Shown here piece after piece: positions 20,921 through 33,576 of a stretch of DNA of 64,000 nt. Origin of the DNA: Casuarina equisetifolia. Its lineage: Eukaryota; Streptophyta; Magnoliopsida; Fagales; Casuarinaceae. A program made the translations under genes and the position numbers. The notes under the pieces are model-generated. The model was not told the DNA's origin, did not search any database, and saw only the letters and a list, made by a program, of their open reading frames with translations. The stretch covers positions 20,287,491 to 20,351,490 of the forward strand of contig CM052361.1 in NCBI GenBank assembly GCA_028551475.1. Reading direction: 5' to 3'. How positions within the stretch are numbered: position 1 is the first letter of the stretch; each line of letters starts with the position of its first letter.

Positions 20921-21080
20921 CATTGGTGGAAGCAAATTTGGCATAGAAAAGCTCATCCTTCAATTCACCATCATTAAAATCCATTGCATACCACACACAA
21001 GACTTCCTATTTTTGGTGTGTTCTAGTATATTCATCTTGGGAAGAATTATAGAAATCACACAAGACCATTGCATCAGATT
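20921..21080 (-). pseudogene. RanBP1-like exon fragment, copy 4 (best kept)
   Basis: This copy is open throughout: MNILEHTKNRKSCVWYAM then DFNDGELKDELFYAKFAS, ending at a gtaag donor (20920-20916). It keeps the CVW and DGELKDELF core of plant RanBP1 better than the others. A short exon-like piece (KLLEEIKEA) follows about 80 bases on, near 20815-20850. No other RanBP1 exons (N-terminal acidic region, KFLKHK segment) are visible around it, so it cannot encode a full Ran-binding domain. Confidence 0.82.
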
Positions 21081-21560
21081 CAAGAAAACCTTAATGCATA
21101 ATTAAAAAAAATTAATGAAATAAAAAAGATCCAAAGTAATGGACCATGATGGTTGGCACAAATCTTTTTTTTTTAACATAATATCCTATGTCTTCTATCA
21201 CCAATGCAACTATTGGCCTCTTCTCCTTTTATTCATGATTCTTTAAGAGAATATATATAAATGTTGATTACAAGATTCACTCATAGCTTTCACACAATAA
21301 TTCTTAATATTCATAGCAACATACTTAATTTTCTCTTAGCTAGTGGCTATTACACAAAGTAGCACTATCTAGTTGCCACCCTTATAAGGTGTAATCCTAT
21401 TTTTTGCTCTCCTTTTTTAGCTTTACTATATTTTCTTATGGTCTTCCCCTTTTATACTAGCACCAAAAGACAACAAAGAAGGCAATAGGTGAAAACTACC
21501 TCTTCATCTCCATTTAAGAGTGTAATCATCGACTTCTAAAATATTAACCTTCCAACGAAA

Positions 21561-23329
21561 TCCTAAAATTGGCCAAATGCATGACTAAAATATCCAAAAC
21601 ACGAAGTAGAGTAAACAATAAACCTAAATCAAATTTGATACAAAAAAAAGTCTTATAAAATCTAGCAAAGACATCCACAATTCCATTTGTGGTAATATAG
21701 TCAGTATTGAATAAATCAAGACAAAAGCACTAAGAGCCTATTGAAACTACTCTTATTTAATCTTTGTCATCCTTGATGGCATATTATACCCATCCTTTCA
21801 ATGCTAAACCAATCTAAATTTACCACATGTAGGAAACTAGTCCAAATACTAACAATAATGCTCATCAATTTTAGACTTCCTAGAACTCAATCACAAACCA
21901 ATAGCACCATTAAACGTTGCTAGAAATTTTAAACATGATTGGCTAAGAAACCATTTGTGAAATTCTTACCAACACATGTAAAAGATGCATCACTTCTCTT
22001 TGTCCATGTGTGAGCCTTATACATTAGGCACTATGCCCATGAATAGAAGTCACATGCTTGTAGTAGGTCCTACAAGTCGACTTATTTAACGACCCAATTA
22101 TTATTTTCTCTATTTTTTACTCGAGATCAATGCAATTTGCCATTATGAACTAATTTTGAATTCACAAATATACCATATTATAGCATAATCCTTGTCAATT
22201 TATACCAAGATTCTTGTTGTCAATTGAATGTTGCAAACCCAACCCAATGCTTTGGGCAAAACACCGTCATTATTCACCATGATCTACTTAGCTTGAAATG
22301 AAAATCCTCCCTAAATTAACAAGGTTATGTGCACTTACTCCTAAATGCCTTTAATTGGCATAGATTTGAAAAACTCTTCTTAACCATCCATTTGTGATTA
22401 AATTGAATACTCCTAGTTTTAGATCTAACCTAATCTAACTCAATTGCCTAACCTAAGTAATATTGGCATAGGCTTATGCAACCCATCTTTGGTGGTCTTG
22501 AACCTACTTACTCTATACTCAACCTGGCTTGGCCTTTGGATCATTTGCACCTAAGTTTTTTCTAGAGCTTCTACAACCCAATTGCTCCAACTCGACTCAT
22601 TGGATCTTACTAACCTGGCTTACACATAAGTCCTTCTACACTTGACCCAATGCTTAGTGCGCCTAAACTTCTATGCCAATCCAATTTAACCTAAAGTCAT
22701 TATGCTTGACTCCACCCACATATCACCTAACACCTAATTTGGGTCTTAATCTGGGTTGCACAACCCAAATTGGCAATTTGATGTTGTTATGCTTTTGGTT
22801 ACTATTTCACCAATTCCAACCATTGTTGGGCCATTTTCTAGGCTAATCTAAGGCCTAAATTGCTTCATGGATAGAGCTTTACTTGACCCAATGTCTATCT
22901 TAAGTTTGCTAACTATTGTTGACCATTCATAGTTATTGTTTATCCTCTTAAACACCAACAAAAAGTAGGCCGAGGTATGAGGATTTCATATCTAGCTTTA
23001 TTTTCTTAAAAATGCTCATCGTTTATTATATTCAAGCAAAAATAAGTTTTGGAAATCGAGTTTTCTCCAACTTAAAGAAACCCATTCAAAAAATTACCCT
23101 TTTCCATATCAAAGACTAGATTTTTGAATAAGAAACACCAAAGAGAAGTCACCTACCTTTTAGTCAATCCTAATCTAGTTTTATGTATTACATGCAACAC
23201 TCCTAAGCTTTGCAACCACAACTTTAATATGAATTGTTGAGAAAATAACCCATCACATGAATACATACAAAAAGATTAAACCATAAACACATAAAAAAAA
23301 CACAAGATTTAGGATATTCAAATCAATAC
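21561..23329. other. AT-rich, no gene recognised
   Basis: Scattered short repeats of cttgacccaatg-type phrases occur around 22640-22890, but I see no regular period, coding region or recognisable element. Confidence 0.4.
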
Positions 23330-23700
23330 AATGTCCTACGTTCTTCATTACTGACATAGCTACTGGTCCTTTATCCTCTTATTTAAGTTTCTTTAAGAGA
23401 ATACATAAATGCTTATTGTAAGATTTACTCACAATTCTTGCATAATTGTTCTTAATACTTATAAAAATATACTTGATTCTCTCTTGACTAGTGGTTGTTA
23501 TACAAAGTAATACTCATTGATTGCCTCTCTCATAAGGGGCAAGCAATAAGCCATAATTCTCTTTCTTGCTCTTTATTTTTAACCCTACTAGGTTTTTCAA
23601 TGGTTTTCCTTCTTTTATACTAGCACCAAAAAGAATTTTAATTGGATACTACTAAAAGTCTTAATCATACATTACTAAAAATCCTAACCAATATAGTGGA
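23330..23700 (-). mobile_element. LTR-like fragment of the composite-repeat family
   Basis: It matches the LTR-like part of the ~885-bp units in the same orientation: caatgtcctacgttcttc, then tttaagagaata, ttgactagtgg, a caaagtaatact run and ttttatactagcaccaaaa. No RanBP1 exon follows it. It continues past the TATA-like box farther than the array copies (to about 23700), so it may show more of the LTR 5' part. Confidence 0.6.
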
Positions 23701-24780
23701 AAATAACTTCTAAAGTATTATTATAATATATATAAAGTATATCTATGCCTATTAGTTTTCACTCTAATCTTGACATGTCTATGATGTTTTCAATAAAGAT
23801 TCCCTATGGGATCTCGCCTTTAAAAAATTTAGTTGGTAAAAAATACTTTTAAAAATGAGATATCACTTTTGAAAGTTAGCTTTAGTAAAAAGTTAAAGCA
23901 GATAGTAAAATGAGTCACATAAAACTTAATTGTAAAACCTCTCTATATATAGAGATCCTTTGAATGCAATAAGATTAAATCTTGGCATTACAAAATTTCT
24001 CTCGCATTCTTCTACTTTTTCATGAAATCCTCTCATCTCAGAATAGCCTAGTCTTAAAAGTTCTCCTCCACAATCATCCAAACTAAAATTTAACTTTGTT
24101 AAAAGCTAATTTATCCTTAACTAACGAAATGGAATCTAAAAAAGGTGGATGGAAAAGATGAGGAGCCTTCCTTTTGTTGCTCTAGCGGACCAATACTAAA
24201 ACATAGCAGTTTCCCAAAATCTAAAGTTCATTAAGCCCCATTCCTCTCACAACCTTTGCATATTCATGAGGCCAAAAAGTCACTAATGATTAGAATGTTA
24301 GATAGGATCAAACTTATTGGTCTTCCATGTATTGGCCAATAATGTGGTAACTCTATAATGATTGTAAACTTTAATTAGGGTCCGCAAACTATCGGAGTTT
24401 TTTTTTTTACTAACATCAAGTTTAGGCTCAAGAGGCATGTAGTAATATTATATTTTCAAAATTCAAAGGCCAGTGTTTATAACAAAAGAGAGTGAACTTG
24501 CTTGAAACAATCCGTATTAAAATTAGACTCTTCAACTAAATCAGAAAAATAAAAAACAGAAAGAATTGAGATTTTTCAGTATTTTTTTATGATCCTGAAA
24601 TTTTTTAAATGTCAATTTTATTGCATCTGTTATTCTTAATTATCAGTTTATATTTCATTAATTAAAAATAAAATTTATTTTTCTATTAATTTTTTTATTC
24701 TGGTAATTTCTGAATCAAGATAATTCGAGTTATTTAATAAAAATTATAGTTATGAAATTGCAATCATTGTGGTTAACAAT
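23701..24780. other. AT-rich, nothing recognised
   Basis: No coding region or clear repeat was found. The U2B'' promoter probably begins in the last few hundred bases. Confidence 0.4.
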
Positions 24781-24811
24781 TGCGGTGTGGCAGAGGTAGA
24801 ACTAGGCCAGT

Positions 24812-24819
24812 TGGGCCCA
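24812..24819 (+). promoter_or_regulatory. Site II (TGGGCCCA) element of U2B'' promoter
   Basis: The palindrome TGGGCCCA contains TGGGCC in both directions. Such site II motifs bind TCP factors and are common in promoters of plant housekeeping and growth genes. It lies about 150 bases before the U2B'' ATG, and no TATA box is evident. Confidence 0.5.
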
Positions 24820-24965
24820 TAAGTTCAGAGCCCAAAATAAGGTTATTGAGTTTGAAATCTAGGGCTCAATCCAGTTCCAAAACCAGTATCGCCCTCTCTC
24901 TTACAATTCTTCCCGTAGGCTGAGCGCTCCTGTCTCTGCCTCTCTCTGGGTGCGGGTGAGCCACC

Positions 24966-27900
24966 ATGCTGACAGGGGACATACCTCCTAACCAGACTAT
25001 ATACATAAAGAATCTCAATGAAAAGGTCAAGAAAGAAGGTAAACACTTTGCACTTCGTTTGGTTCTTGATAAACTAAGGAAATTATCTGGATTTGCTGAA
25101 ATAAGATTATACTGATTCTCAACTCAAAAAGCGGCCATATTGCTCGTTCAATCTTAGGTGATTAAGAATAGGTAACGATCTTCTTGCACTTTGTTGGGAA
25201 CAAACAAGGCGTAGCTGCCGTGGTGGTTGACATGGTGTTTGTAGTGAAATAAAAATTTGATTTTTTATTTATTTTAAATTTTGTGTTTCTTTCTTTGTAA
25301 TTCAGTTCTCTTGGCCGGGGGGAAGATTGAGGCTCTGTTTGGATTAACGGAAGTGTAGTTATAGTCATAGAACTCGTAGCTAGTGATTAACTATTTCGAT
25401 GCAGAAATGAGGTGTTTGAAACCGAACTAGGAGATCTTTTTGGCGGTGGAGACTAAAAATCTAAGAGATTGATTATGAGCGAAAGGCATTTTTCTCATTG
25501 AGATGCAATGAAACTTTGGTCACAGAATGGAGTGGAAATTATAAACCTTGGTCCATTGTTACTTCTCATGTCAGTTTTTGCAAGTGCTGTATGAATATGA
25601 ATGATTAGTGGAAATTTTGAATGGTAATGAAGAAGAGTTTTGAGGGGAACAGCGGCTTAACTTGGCGCCAAACAAAATTGATGGAGAATAAAAAAAGGAT
25701 ACTAGGGATTAAAGGAAGTTAAAGTTACGGAAAAAGTAGTATCTTGGGACATGTAGAAACTCAGTGAACAGCTACCATGCCCTTCATTTTAGTTGAAGAT
25801 GTGAAATTTAGAAAATAAAATCCAGCAAGCAGCTGATGCTGCGCCGAAATTAGTGGACAAATGCACTCTGTGCACTGATTATAGATACCATAGAGCATGG
25901 TAACCACATAGACTATGATGTTTGGATCTGTGTTTCACTCAGGCCGTCTTGAAATTGGAATCTTTCTTATTTCATTTCCTTGTAGGAAAAAGAGAGTGGA
26001 GGGAATGGTGTTAAATTATGCACTACAGTTTAGAATTTTCTGTTTCTATGGGGAAATGTTGGGGGGCGGAAGCTGAATGGTGGAAGCATATAACATTGGA
26101 AAGTCATGATTTCATTGATCTGAAAAAAAAAAAAAGAACAACAAAGATTAGAGTCTCATGGTCTTGGATCTAAGATATCTTAGCTTCTCTTCTTTCCATT
26201 TAGTGATAATTGTTATATTATCTACGTATCATGCCTTAGTGTTCAGCTTATTGGAATTGATGCAATGTTCACTTATTTCCTTCTTTAACAGAATTGAAGA
26301 GATCCCTTTATGCCTTATTCTCACAGTATGGAAGGATTTTGGATGTTGTTGCCTTGAAGACACCAAAGCTGCGGGGACAAGCATGGGTTGTGTATACTGA
26401 AATAACAGCTGCCAGTAATGCAGTGCGGCAAATGCAAAACTTTCCCTTTTACGATAAACCTATGGTGGGTCTTAAGAAGGCACTTGGCACATCGTTGAAT
26501 ATTGTTTTTGCATGCTTGTTCATGGTCTACATCATTGCATATAGGCTATTGGTGCTTTTGCATGGTCAAAGGCTCTATGTTTAAAATTTCATTTTTAGAA
26601 ACCAGATCCTTCTTGCCTGTCAGTCTAATACTGTTGCCTTTTATCTTAGATGTCACAGACATCTCTTTTTTTAGATTTTTGTGATAAATTTTTAACTTTT
26701 GGAAATCATGCAAGACGCGAATGTACTGCCTCTGTTTCTATGTAACTTCATTCTATGGGTATCTCATTTCACATAAGGTTGAGTGAAGTGAAGATTGTTT
26801 TGTGCTTATGCTTGTCTTCATGTAATCTCTCCACTTTCAGTAAAATTAATTCATTTGCAGAAAATTGCGGTCAGCCTATTGTCAATACTGATGCACTCAT
26901 CACACAGCATGTAATTTTTTAGCTTTTTACACCTTGGAAATGTTTTCCTGGAAAATTGTTGGGTCCTCATTGAGAGTATCACACATCTGGAGGTTAAAAC
27001 CCATCTAAGTTTGTGGAATTCATTTTTAGTAACCTACATTATGTTCCATACGTGCAGAACATTTTAAACTGATGAAATGTTGAACTTATCTAATCAATAT
27101 TTCACGTCACACTGCTAGCCATTGTTAACTGAAGAGATTTAGGATAACCATTTTATGTATGTAAATTGAAGTAGACCACCATGAATTGCTACATTCAACT
27201 CTCCTAGTGTAAGGAGCGAAGTAGGATGGTGACTGTACAAAATGGAATTGGTTGAATATTTTGGCCAATATAGTGGAGTATCTTTTCCTCTAATCTAGAA
27301 AGAAGGTTAAAATAATTTCTTGTAGTCAGTTGTCACAGCTATTCCTGCTAGCTTTCATTTGAGTTCTATGTTGTATTGATGTTTCTTATTTATTCTTCTC
27401 TTTTGAATTGGGGTAGCTTTGCTGTATTCTTATTTATTTAGTTGTCCACATCAAAATGTAATAATAACTGGCTATAATCAATTTGGTGCAGCGAATTCAA
27501 TATGCAAAAACAAAGTCAGATTGTATTGCTAAAGAAGATGGAAGCTATGACAAGAAAAAGAAGCTAGAAGAAAAAGGTACGTGAAATTTGTTTTGCAGTT
27601 CCAATATTGCGGGATCTTCTTTGCTAAGTTGTGATAGTTACGATTCATTGAGACACCTTAATTATACCATTTAATCATATAAATGTGCCCTCTACGCAAG
27701 TGAAAGATAGGTTTAATTTAAACTAATGATATCTTAGTGAATACATAATGGCTTTTCAGTCCTATGTGAGTGCATGACCGTTGATCTCTATAAAGAAGAA
27801 TCTAACAGTAATGATTACTAGAGTAAGGAAGACTTGATGCTATATCAACATCAAGACAATGTTATATAAGGGCTTCTTATCATCTTTTAGGCCAGTTTAT

Positions 27901-29047
27901 GTGGTTATTGATGATCAATCATCTATAAAATGCATGATTGAGCTAGTTTTCTCCTGAAGAACTGCTTTATGTGCAAACAATCAAGTATTAAACTAGAGGG
28001 AGTAGTGGACAAGGAATCGTCCGGCCAGTATGCTCATAATATATGATGTCTTCCCATATATAATGTCCTTAGATTTTTTCTTTTTCTTTTCTTATTGTTT
28101 TCTCAAAGACACTTTCGGAGGGTGTGGGAGGAAAAGCTCTTCTGGAGGAAGGACTTGGTTTGTATAATGATAAAATGGATCTTAGTATCACTTAGTTTTT
28201 CTCTTTCGTAACTTAATCAGTTTTTAGTTAAGGACTTTACAAATTCCAAGTTATTGGTCCTTTTATTTTCTATTTTGGTCTGTGCGAACATTTTCTTATC
28301 TGAACTCACATATCCAGCTGAAAGAAAGCGGCGTGCTGAAGAAGCGCATCAATCTTCTATGCCCAATGGTGGAACTACTGAAAATGGGGCCTCAACGGTA
28401 ACTTATCCTTTCCTTTTCTTCTTCTCTTCTGCCTCTATTACATACATGCATTTATGTGCCTTAGATTATGTTTGCTCTTTCTGTTTCTGTCACTTTTTCT
28501 CTGGGCTAGTGATGGACCCCAACAGAAATCTTAGTTTGCCTCCGTTGATGTGTTTCAATGTTTATTTGGCGTAATGGTTATTTGATCATTGTTTTAAGTC
28601 AACGTTAGTCTATATGAACGGGGAAATGGTAGATCACAAATCTCAGTTCCAAATTTTTTCATATCCTGATCTTCTATGGATAAACTAGTCCTGTTTTCCG
28701 GAAAAGAATTTGTAAATCACTTGTTGCTTTGTACAACTTCTAGTAAACTGTCTTTGTGTTAAATGCAGGCCCCATTCCGCCAAGGACACCCAAGTGCACA
28801 AGAAGCAGCAGCTCCAAACAATATACTCTTCATAGAGAATTTGCCCCATGAAGCCACTAGTATGATGTTGGAGATGTTGTTTCAACAATATCCAGGATTC
28901 AGGGAAGTCCGAATGATTGAAGCAAAGCCAGGTATTGCTTTTGTAGAATTTGAAGATGACCAGCAGTCCTCCATGGCCATGCAGGCCCTTCAAGGCTTCA
29001 AGATCACTCCACAGAACCCCATGACAATTACTTTTGCCAAGAAGTAA
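24966..29047 (+). CDS. U2B'': U2 small nuclear ribonucleoprotein B''
   Basis: U2B'' binds stem-loop IV of U2 snRNA together with U2A' in the spliceosome. Five exons give an unbroken 229-aa protein: 24966-25038, 26292-26464, 27492-27576, 28318-28397 and 28769-29047, all with gt...ag borders and matching phases. The start [20 protein letters not shown] is almost the family standard. RRM1 has RNP2 IYIKNL (12-17) and RNP1 RGQAWVVY (52-59). A basic linker ([17 protein letters not shown]) follows. RRM2 has RNP2 ILFIENL (156-162) and RNP1 PGIAFVEF (191-198), and the end is ITFAKK. Length matches plant orthologues (about 230 aa). Intron 1 is 1.25 kb. It is a complete and apparently functional gene, the only spliceosomal gene here. 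Confidence 0.96.
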
Positions 29048-30599
29048 GCATTATTGCTGGAGAGTTGTTCCTAATAGCCTAGATTTTGAGCGGGATATGT
29101 AATTGTTGGAGTGTTTCATGCATATTACAGTCTTGTTAGGTCTTTGAGAAACCAAGTGCGGAAACTGATTTTCATTTGTTGTGATTTAGAAGGGAGTAAG
29201 AAGGCTATCAGATGAAATGAGAAAAGTAAACAATCTTGTAGAAAATGTATGATACTAGCATTCTAACCTGTCTTATCTTGGTTGGTTTGTTGAATCTAGT
29301 TGATTAGGTGCACACTTGTTCCGTAATCTGCCATTCTTGGTGGTGACTCATTGTTCACCTCTCGCTTCGAACTGTGATATCCCAAGAACCATTACACTTG
29401 CATCAAAATTATTTTCGATGTCACCAGGTGAGCATTTTCACTTGATTTAGAAAGGAGCTCGTGTCCTGTTAATGTTTGGTTTCTCTGATTTCCTGGATAT
29501 GATTTTCGTTAATGGGAAATTGTGGCGCACCAAAAAAGTGAAAATAGAAAAGGTTCGTGGAACAAGATCAAACATCCGGATCTTTATTGATCCAACGTTC
29601 CTTCCTGGAATGGTGATGGGATTAGGAATCCTATGCCTGCCTTTCTCCCAATAGAGAAAAGAATATGGTAAAAGATGAATGCCGAACGTCTTCACGTGCT
29701 GCAAAAGACAAGCATGCCAAGATTAAGACGGCTGATTTTCAATTCTGTCTCCTTGGGTGGCTTTTGATTTGGCCCATCTCTGGCCGCTTTATCTTATGAA
29801 GTTTGAAAGGCTCTTGGTGCCACTTTAGGAATAGCCATAGTGGCTCGTCTAGCTAATTTTGTTGGGTGACCAGGCGGTTCTTAGTCGTCCAGGCATCTCC
29901 GGTATCTTCATTTGCAGGGTGACTCGCTAGATTATGGTCCAGACTAGTCGCGGCCGCCCTCGTACTTCGTCTAGTACTGGATGTCGGGGGAATCCATCCT
30001 TTGTTGTCTTTGTTCAATGGTTTGCCAGTTTGAGAAATATTCTCTGGGCGTCGTTGACGCAATGACTTTTTCCCTGTTTCGCTAAGGGAATGCTTGTCGT
30101 AGTCGAGAAATGTCAAACCAGTTTAATGGTATTAAAGACAGTATGAATATGTCTATCATAGGTTTTATAGGATTAAACTTGAAGCAGGTTACATCATTAA
30201 TATGCTAAAGATTTTTGTTAGATGCCTAAATAGTGGTAGGGACATGGTAAATCAGAATTCATGTATTAAATGACAAGGGCATTTACCATTTTAAGATAAC
30301 TAAAGCTTTAACAAGTGACAAGTTAAGATGTTAAGAATTTTGTAGAATTACTCAAATTTTGTAAGGGCTTTTTTATTTAATATGATATTTTTGCTTCGTC
30401 TTGATGACTTATGTTAAAAACAAATATTAGAAGTCAAAAACTCAAGTTATGAACTAGTGATACTAGATTATATCAAGAGAAGAAGAAAGGACACTTGAGA
30501 GAATATTAAAGAGATAAGAAAAGAAGTTAGTGAAATAGAGTTGATGAAAGGAAGAAAAAAGTCATTTGTCCTTTATTTTGAGGCAAAAATAATTTTTTT
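29048..30599. other. U2B'' 3' UTR and unrecognised sequence
   Basis: The first 200-300 bases are the likely 3' UTR. Open frames such as the minus-strand one at 29853-30116 match nothing I know. No repeat structure was seen. Confidence 0.4.
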
Positions 30600-30860
30600 A
30601 ATGAAAAAGTCAAGGAATTGTTCTTTTGTTCTAAAAAGAAGAGCACAGGTTTTTTAACTTTTGAAAAACCAGTGAAAGATCGAATAGGTCTTGTTGAAGA
30701 AAAATTTAGATTTTTAGTGAGGGTTATGATTTTTTTTAATTGCAAATTGATAGGAGAATTGAATTGTTGTATTCTTCATATTTCAAATAATACAGGTAAG
30801 TTTTTCAACTTGTTGGGAGAAAGGATAAGTCATTTTTGAATCTCTACCAGTCCTCTCCTC
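30600..30860 (+). repeat. Duplicated flank segment A, upstream copy
   Basis: It resembles 44900-45175: both contain accag/accaacgaaagatc, a cttgttgaa phrase, gttatgatttttttt-type runs, a ttcttcat phrase, caacttgttgggaga-like sequence and tctaccagycc. The copies are diverged, with small indels. Confidence 0.65.
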
Positions 30861-31300
30861 CTGCTCTCACCACCAACAGTTCCCATCTCCCTTTCTTTAG
30901 GTTCATCACCAAGAAGTGTCGCAGGCATAAAAACTCGTAACTGGTACAGGGTCAGTGGACGGTGATTGAGGGTGGTGATTTGAATTCAAAGGGAAGGTTT
31001 GGATTCATTAGGACCATAAACCTCTTAAGGATGCAAAGAAACCAAAGAGGAAGAGGAGAAGACGCTGGGTCTTTCCAAGAACTAGGATATTTTCTCATTC
31101 ATTCTTCTTTCTTCTTTACTCATAACTCACACACTCACTTTCTCTTGGGTGTCAAATTTAGTATCAAGAAATCTCAATCAGTGCTTACTCATTCTTGAAC
31201 TAGCCGCTTGCCGACAATTTTTAAGATTATCTCCAGGGCTTATATCATGCTAGTATCAGCAATTAGTGAAATCCCAACTAATCCTAATTGATTAAAAAAT

Positions 31301-31525
31301 ATTTAACAAATTACAAAACAAGCACGTGACAGAAGACTTTTATAGTTATGTGTTTTTATGAGAGTTCGACATCAACAATACTAATATAAAATTCTAAGAT
31401 GAATTATAAAACATTTAACGAATTACAAAACAAGCACGTGACAGAAGACTGTTCTAATTATGTGTTTTTATGAGATTTCGATATCAACAATACAAATACA
31501 AAATTCTAAGATGAGTTGTACTTGC
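31301..31525 (+). repeat. 112-bp tandem duplication
   Basis: Two copies start at 31301 and 31413. Both contain atttaac, attacaaaacaagcacgtga, cagaagact, atgtgtttttatgag and attctaagatga, with about ten differences by eye. Confidence 0.85.
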
Positions 31526-31639
31526 CGGAGATAACGTCCACTCTTGACATCAAATCCGCGTTCTGCTGAATCCTCGGCTTTCACACACGCGGGTCTCCGT
31601 CTCGTGGAAGACCTCGTATGACTCGATACTGACATTCAC

Positions 31640-31735
31640 CGTCGAAGGGGCGCGTGAATAGCTGCCTCAACGTATGCTACGTCAAATTTCGTTGGGCTTT
31701 TTAATTTGTCGTACCATGTGCACTTACGACTTCTT
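31640..31735 (+). repeat. Duplicated flank segment B, upstream copy
   Basis: It matches 45900-46010. The strongest run is tacgtcaaatttc, then gggctttttaat, then tgtcgtaccatgtgcactt, preceded by caccgtcg and ggcgcgtgaa. It lies about 350 bases upstream of the BAHD start, so it is probably old promoter sequence. Confidence 0.75.
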
Positions 31736-32773
31736 TTCTGACTATTGATAACAATCCCTCCCCTGAGTTGTCTTTTCTGAGGATGGTTTCATCTGGAAGT
31801 GAACCCTAACACTCCCACCAAGGTGTTTGCAGCCTACGTCCGAAAGTTACTAGGTCTTCCTCAGCTCTAACAAGCGTTCGATTTTCCATGTAAATCCCAT
31901 TAAGTCTTCGCTAAACTTTATCAATATGATTGTGGAAATTTAGTCACTCCTGTTTGGTTGGATGCATGGGGTCACTGATGCCTAGACAGTCTTATAAGAA
32001 GCCTTGCCACATTTCAGCCTCATCCAAGAGCCTCCTCATCCTATTTTAGCCTCGTCTTGAAGTCCAATAGTTGCATAGCCTTTTCCATGGCAAACCACCA
32101 TAATACACCACTCTTACTTGATAGGGAAGATTTTGTCCTTGTAACACCCTCCAAACCCACTCCTTCAGGTGTTCTCTCTCTTTCTAGCATCGACAACTAC
32201 CCCTCCCTTGACTTTGTTTGCCAAACAGTTGCTGTATACCGATCCAAAGTTGAAGCTCTTCCTGACGGCAATCATGATTTTACATCAGATATCAGCGGGG
32301 GTGCGGATCCAGCTTGCGTGATTAAAGAGGCCCTCTCCAAGGCCTTGGTATATTACTATCCACTGGCCGGCAGACTTAAAAAGCGAAGTGATGGAAGACT
32401 TGAAATCGATTGTACTGCAGATGGAGTGCCATTCTTAGTGGCAACTGCCAATAGTTGCCTACTTCCTTCCTCTCATTATTTTGATGGGTTTGATGTTGAA
32501 GGAGCCAAACTGTTTGTATTTGACTTTCCATTTGAAGATGATTTGGGTTATCGCCCTCTAACCTTGCAGGTAACCAAATTTTCATGTGGCAGTTTCATAA
32601 TAGGGATGAGCTTGTCACACCCTGTATGTGATGGATATGGTGCGGCGCAGTTCTTTGGAGCCCTGGTTGAGCTTGCAATTGGAAAGAGTAAGCCTTTTGT
32701 GAAACCAGTGTGGGAGAGGGAGAGGCTAATGGGAACACCTGGGGACAAGCCTCTCCTAGGGCTTATGGATGAG

Positions 32774-32790
32774 TCTTCTTTAGTAATTTC
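32774..32790 (+). repeat. LINE target-site duplication, left copy
   Basis: The 17-base tcttctttagtaatttc is repeated at 38181-38197 with one T/C difference. It codes for part of the BAHD protein (SSLVIS/SSLAIS), which proves that the LINE landed in an exon. Confidence 0.92.
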
Positions 32791-33294
32791 TTTTTTTTTT
32801 TATGAATATGTGAGTTTATTCATCGAAGAATAAAAAAATACATAAGCTTAGGGGCATACCCCAGCATTATAATTCATCTAAGAGAAAATAGAATTTGGAA
32901 TTCTCCAACTATGACTCAACAAACCAGTAGATTCAGAAAGTTTAATATTTCTAAATAAAGAAGTTCTTTCACGGACTACTCTCCTGATTTTAGCTAACAA
33001 CATTAGAATATCAATAGACTTATTCTAAAAACGTCTACGATTATGTTCTAACAATATACAATAAAGACAAGCTAAGAAAGAAAGCTTGATAAGCTTTGCG
33101 GCTAAATCCTTTTCCTTAATTTCTTTAATCATCCATTGCAATTCAGATTTCCAATCGTAGATGACCTTACGAATGCCTTGTTAAGCTAAAATAGTTCTCC
33201 AAACCTGGTTAGTCCAAGTGCACTAAAAAAACAAATGTGATCTATTTTCATAGTAAGAGCCACAGAAATTACAATACAGATTAATTGAAGAGAG

Positions 33295-33543
33295 CTAGTG
33301 AGAAACCACTTCTGCTGTAGGAAGTTTTTTTCTACAAATGAGCCAACCAATGAAGTTATGTTTGTTGATTCCTCCCGACCATATCAAATTATAGCATTCA
33401 ACCTCAATGCTCACTTGATGTAATTCCTTGTATGTTTCCTTACAACAATAAGAAGGTTTGGTTAGTGTAGAGGTTAAAGTTTGTCGTAATTTTAGAAAAC
33501 CTCTCCAACTCCATGCCATATTTCCTTTGATGTCAAGATCCAT
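33295..33543 (-). pseudogene. LINE zf-RVT domain remnant
   Basis: The minus-strand frame ends with WSGGINKHNFIGWLICRKKL then PTAEVV, the conserved core of the zinc-binding domain found after the RT in plant L1 elements. It lies downstream of the RT frames of the same LINE; the frame continuing from RT is broken. Confidence 0.75.
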
Positions 33544-33576
33544 AATTGAATTTCTCCTGCATTTAGTACTATGAAT

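Larger units (their letters stand above)
17020..21560 (-). repeat. ~885-bp composite repeat array: LTR-like segment plus RanBP1 exon
   Basis: The array has two full units and two partial ones, spaced about 885 bases where undisturbed (for example agtagcttc at 17145 and 18033). Read on the minus strand, each unit holds an LTR-like part with a TATA box (for example agtataaaagg near 21455), a stretch ending gtcttgtgtgatttctat, then a RanBP1-like exon with an intron donor, and a second short exon-like piece. A solo LTR and a gypsy RT fragment interrupt the middle. A further LTR-like piece lies at 23330-23700. All RanBP1 parts are broken or isolated, so this is not a working gene family. Confidence 0.75.

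Noticed and set aside
29853..30116. Minus-strand open frame of 87 codons after U2B''
   Set aside because: No family match and no supporting promoter or exon structure.
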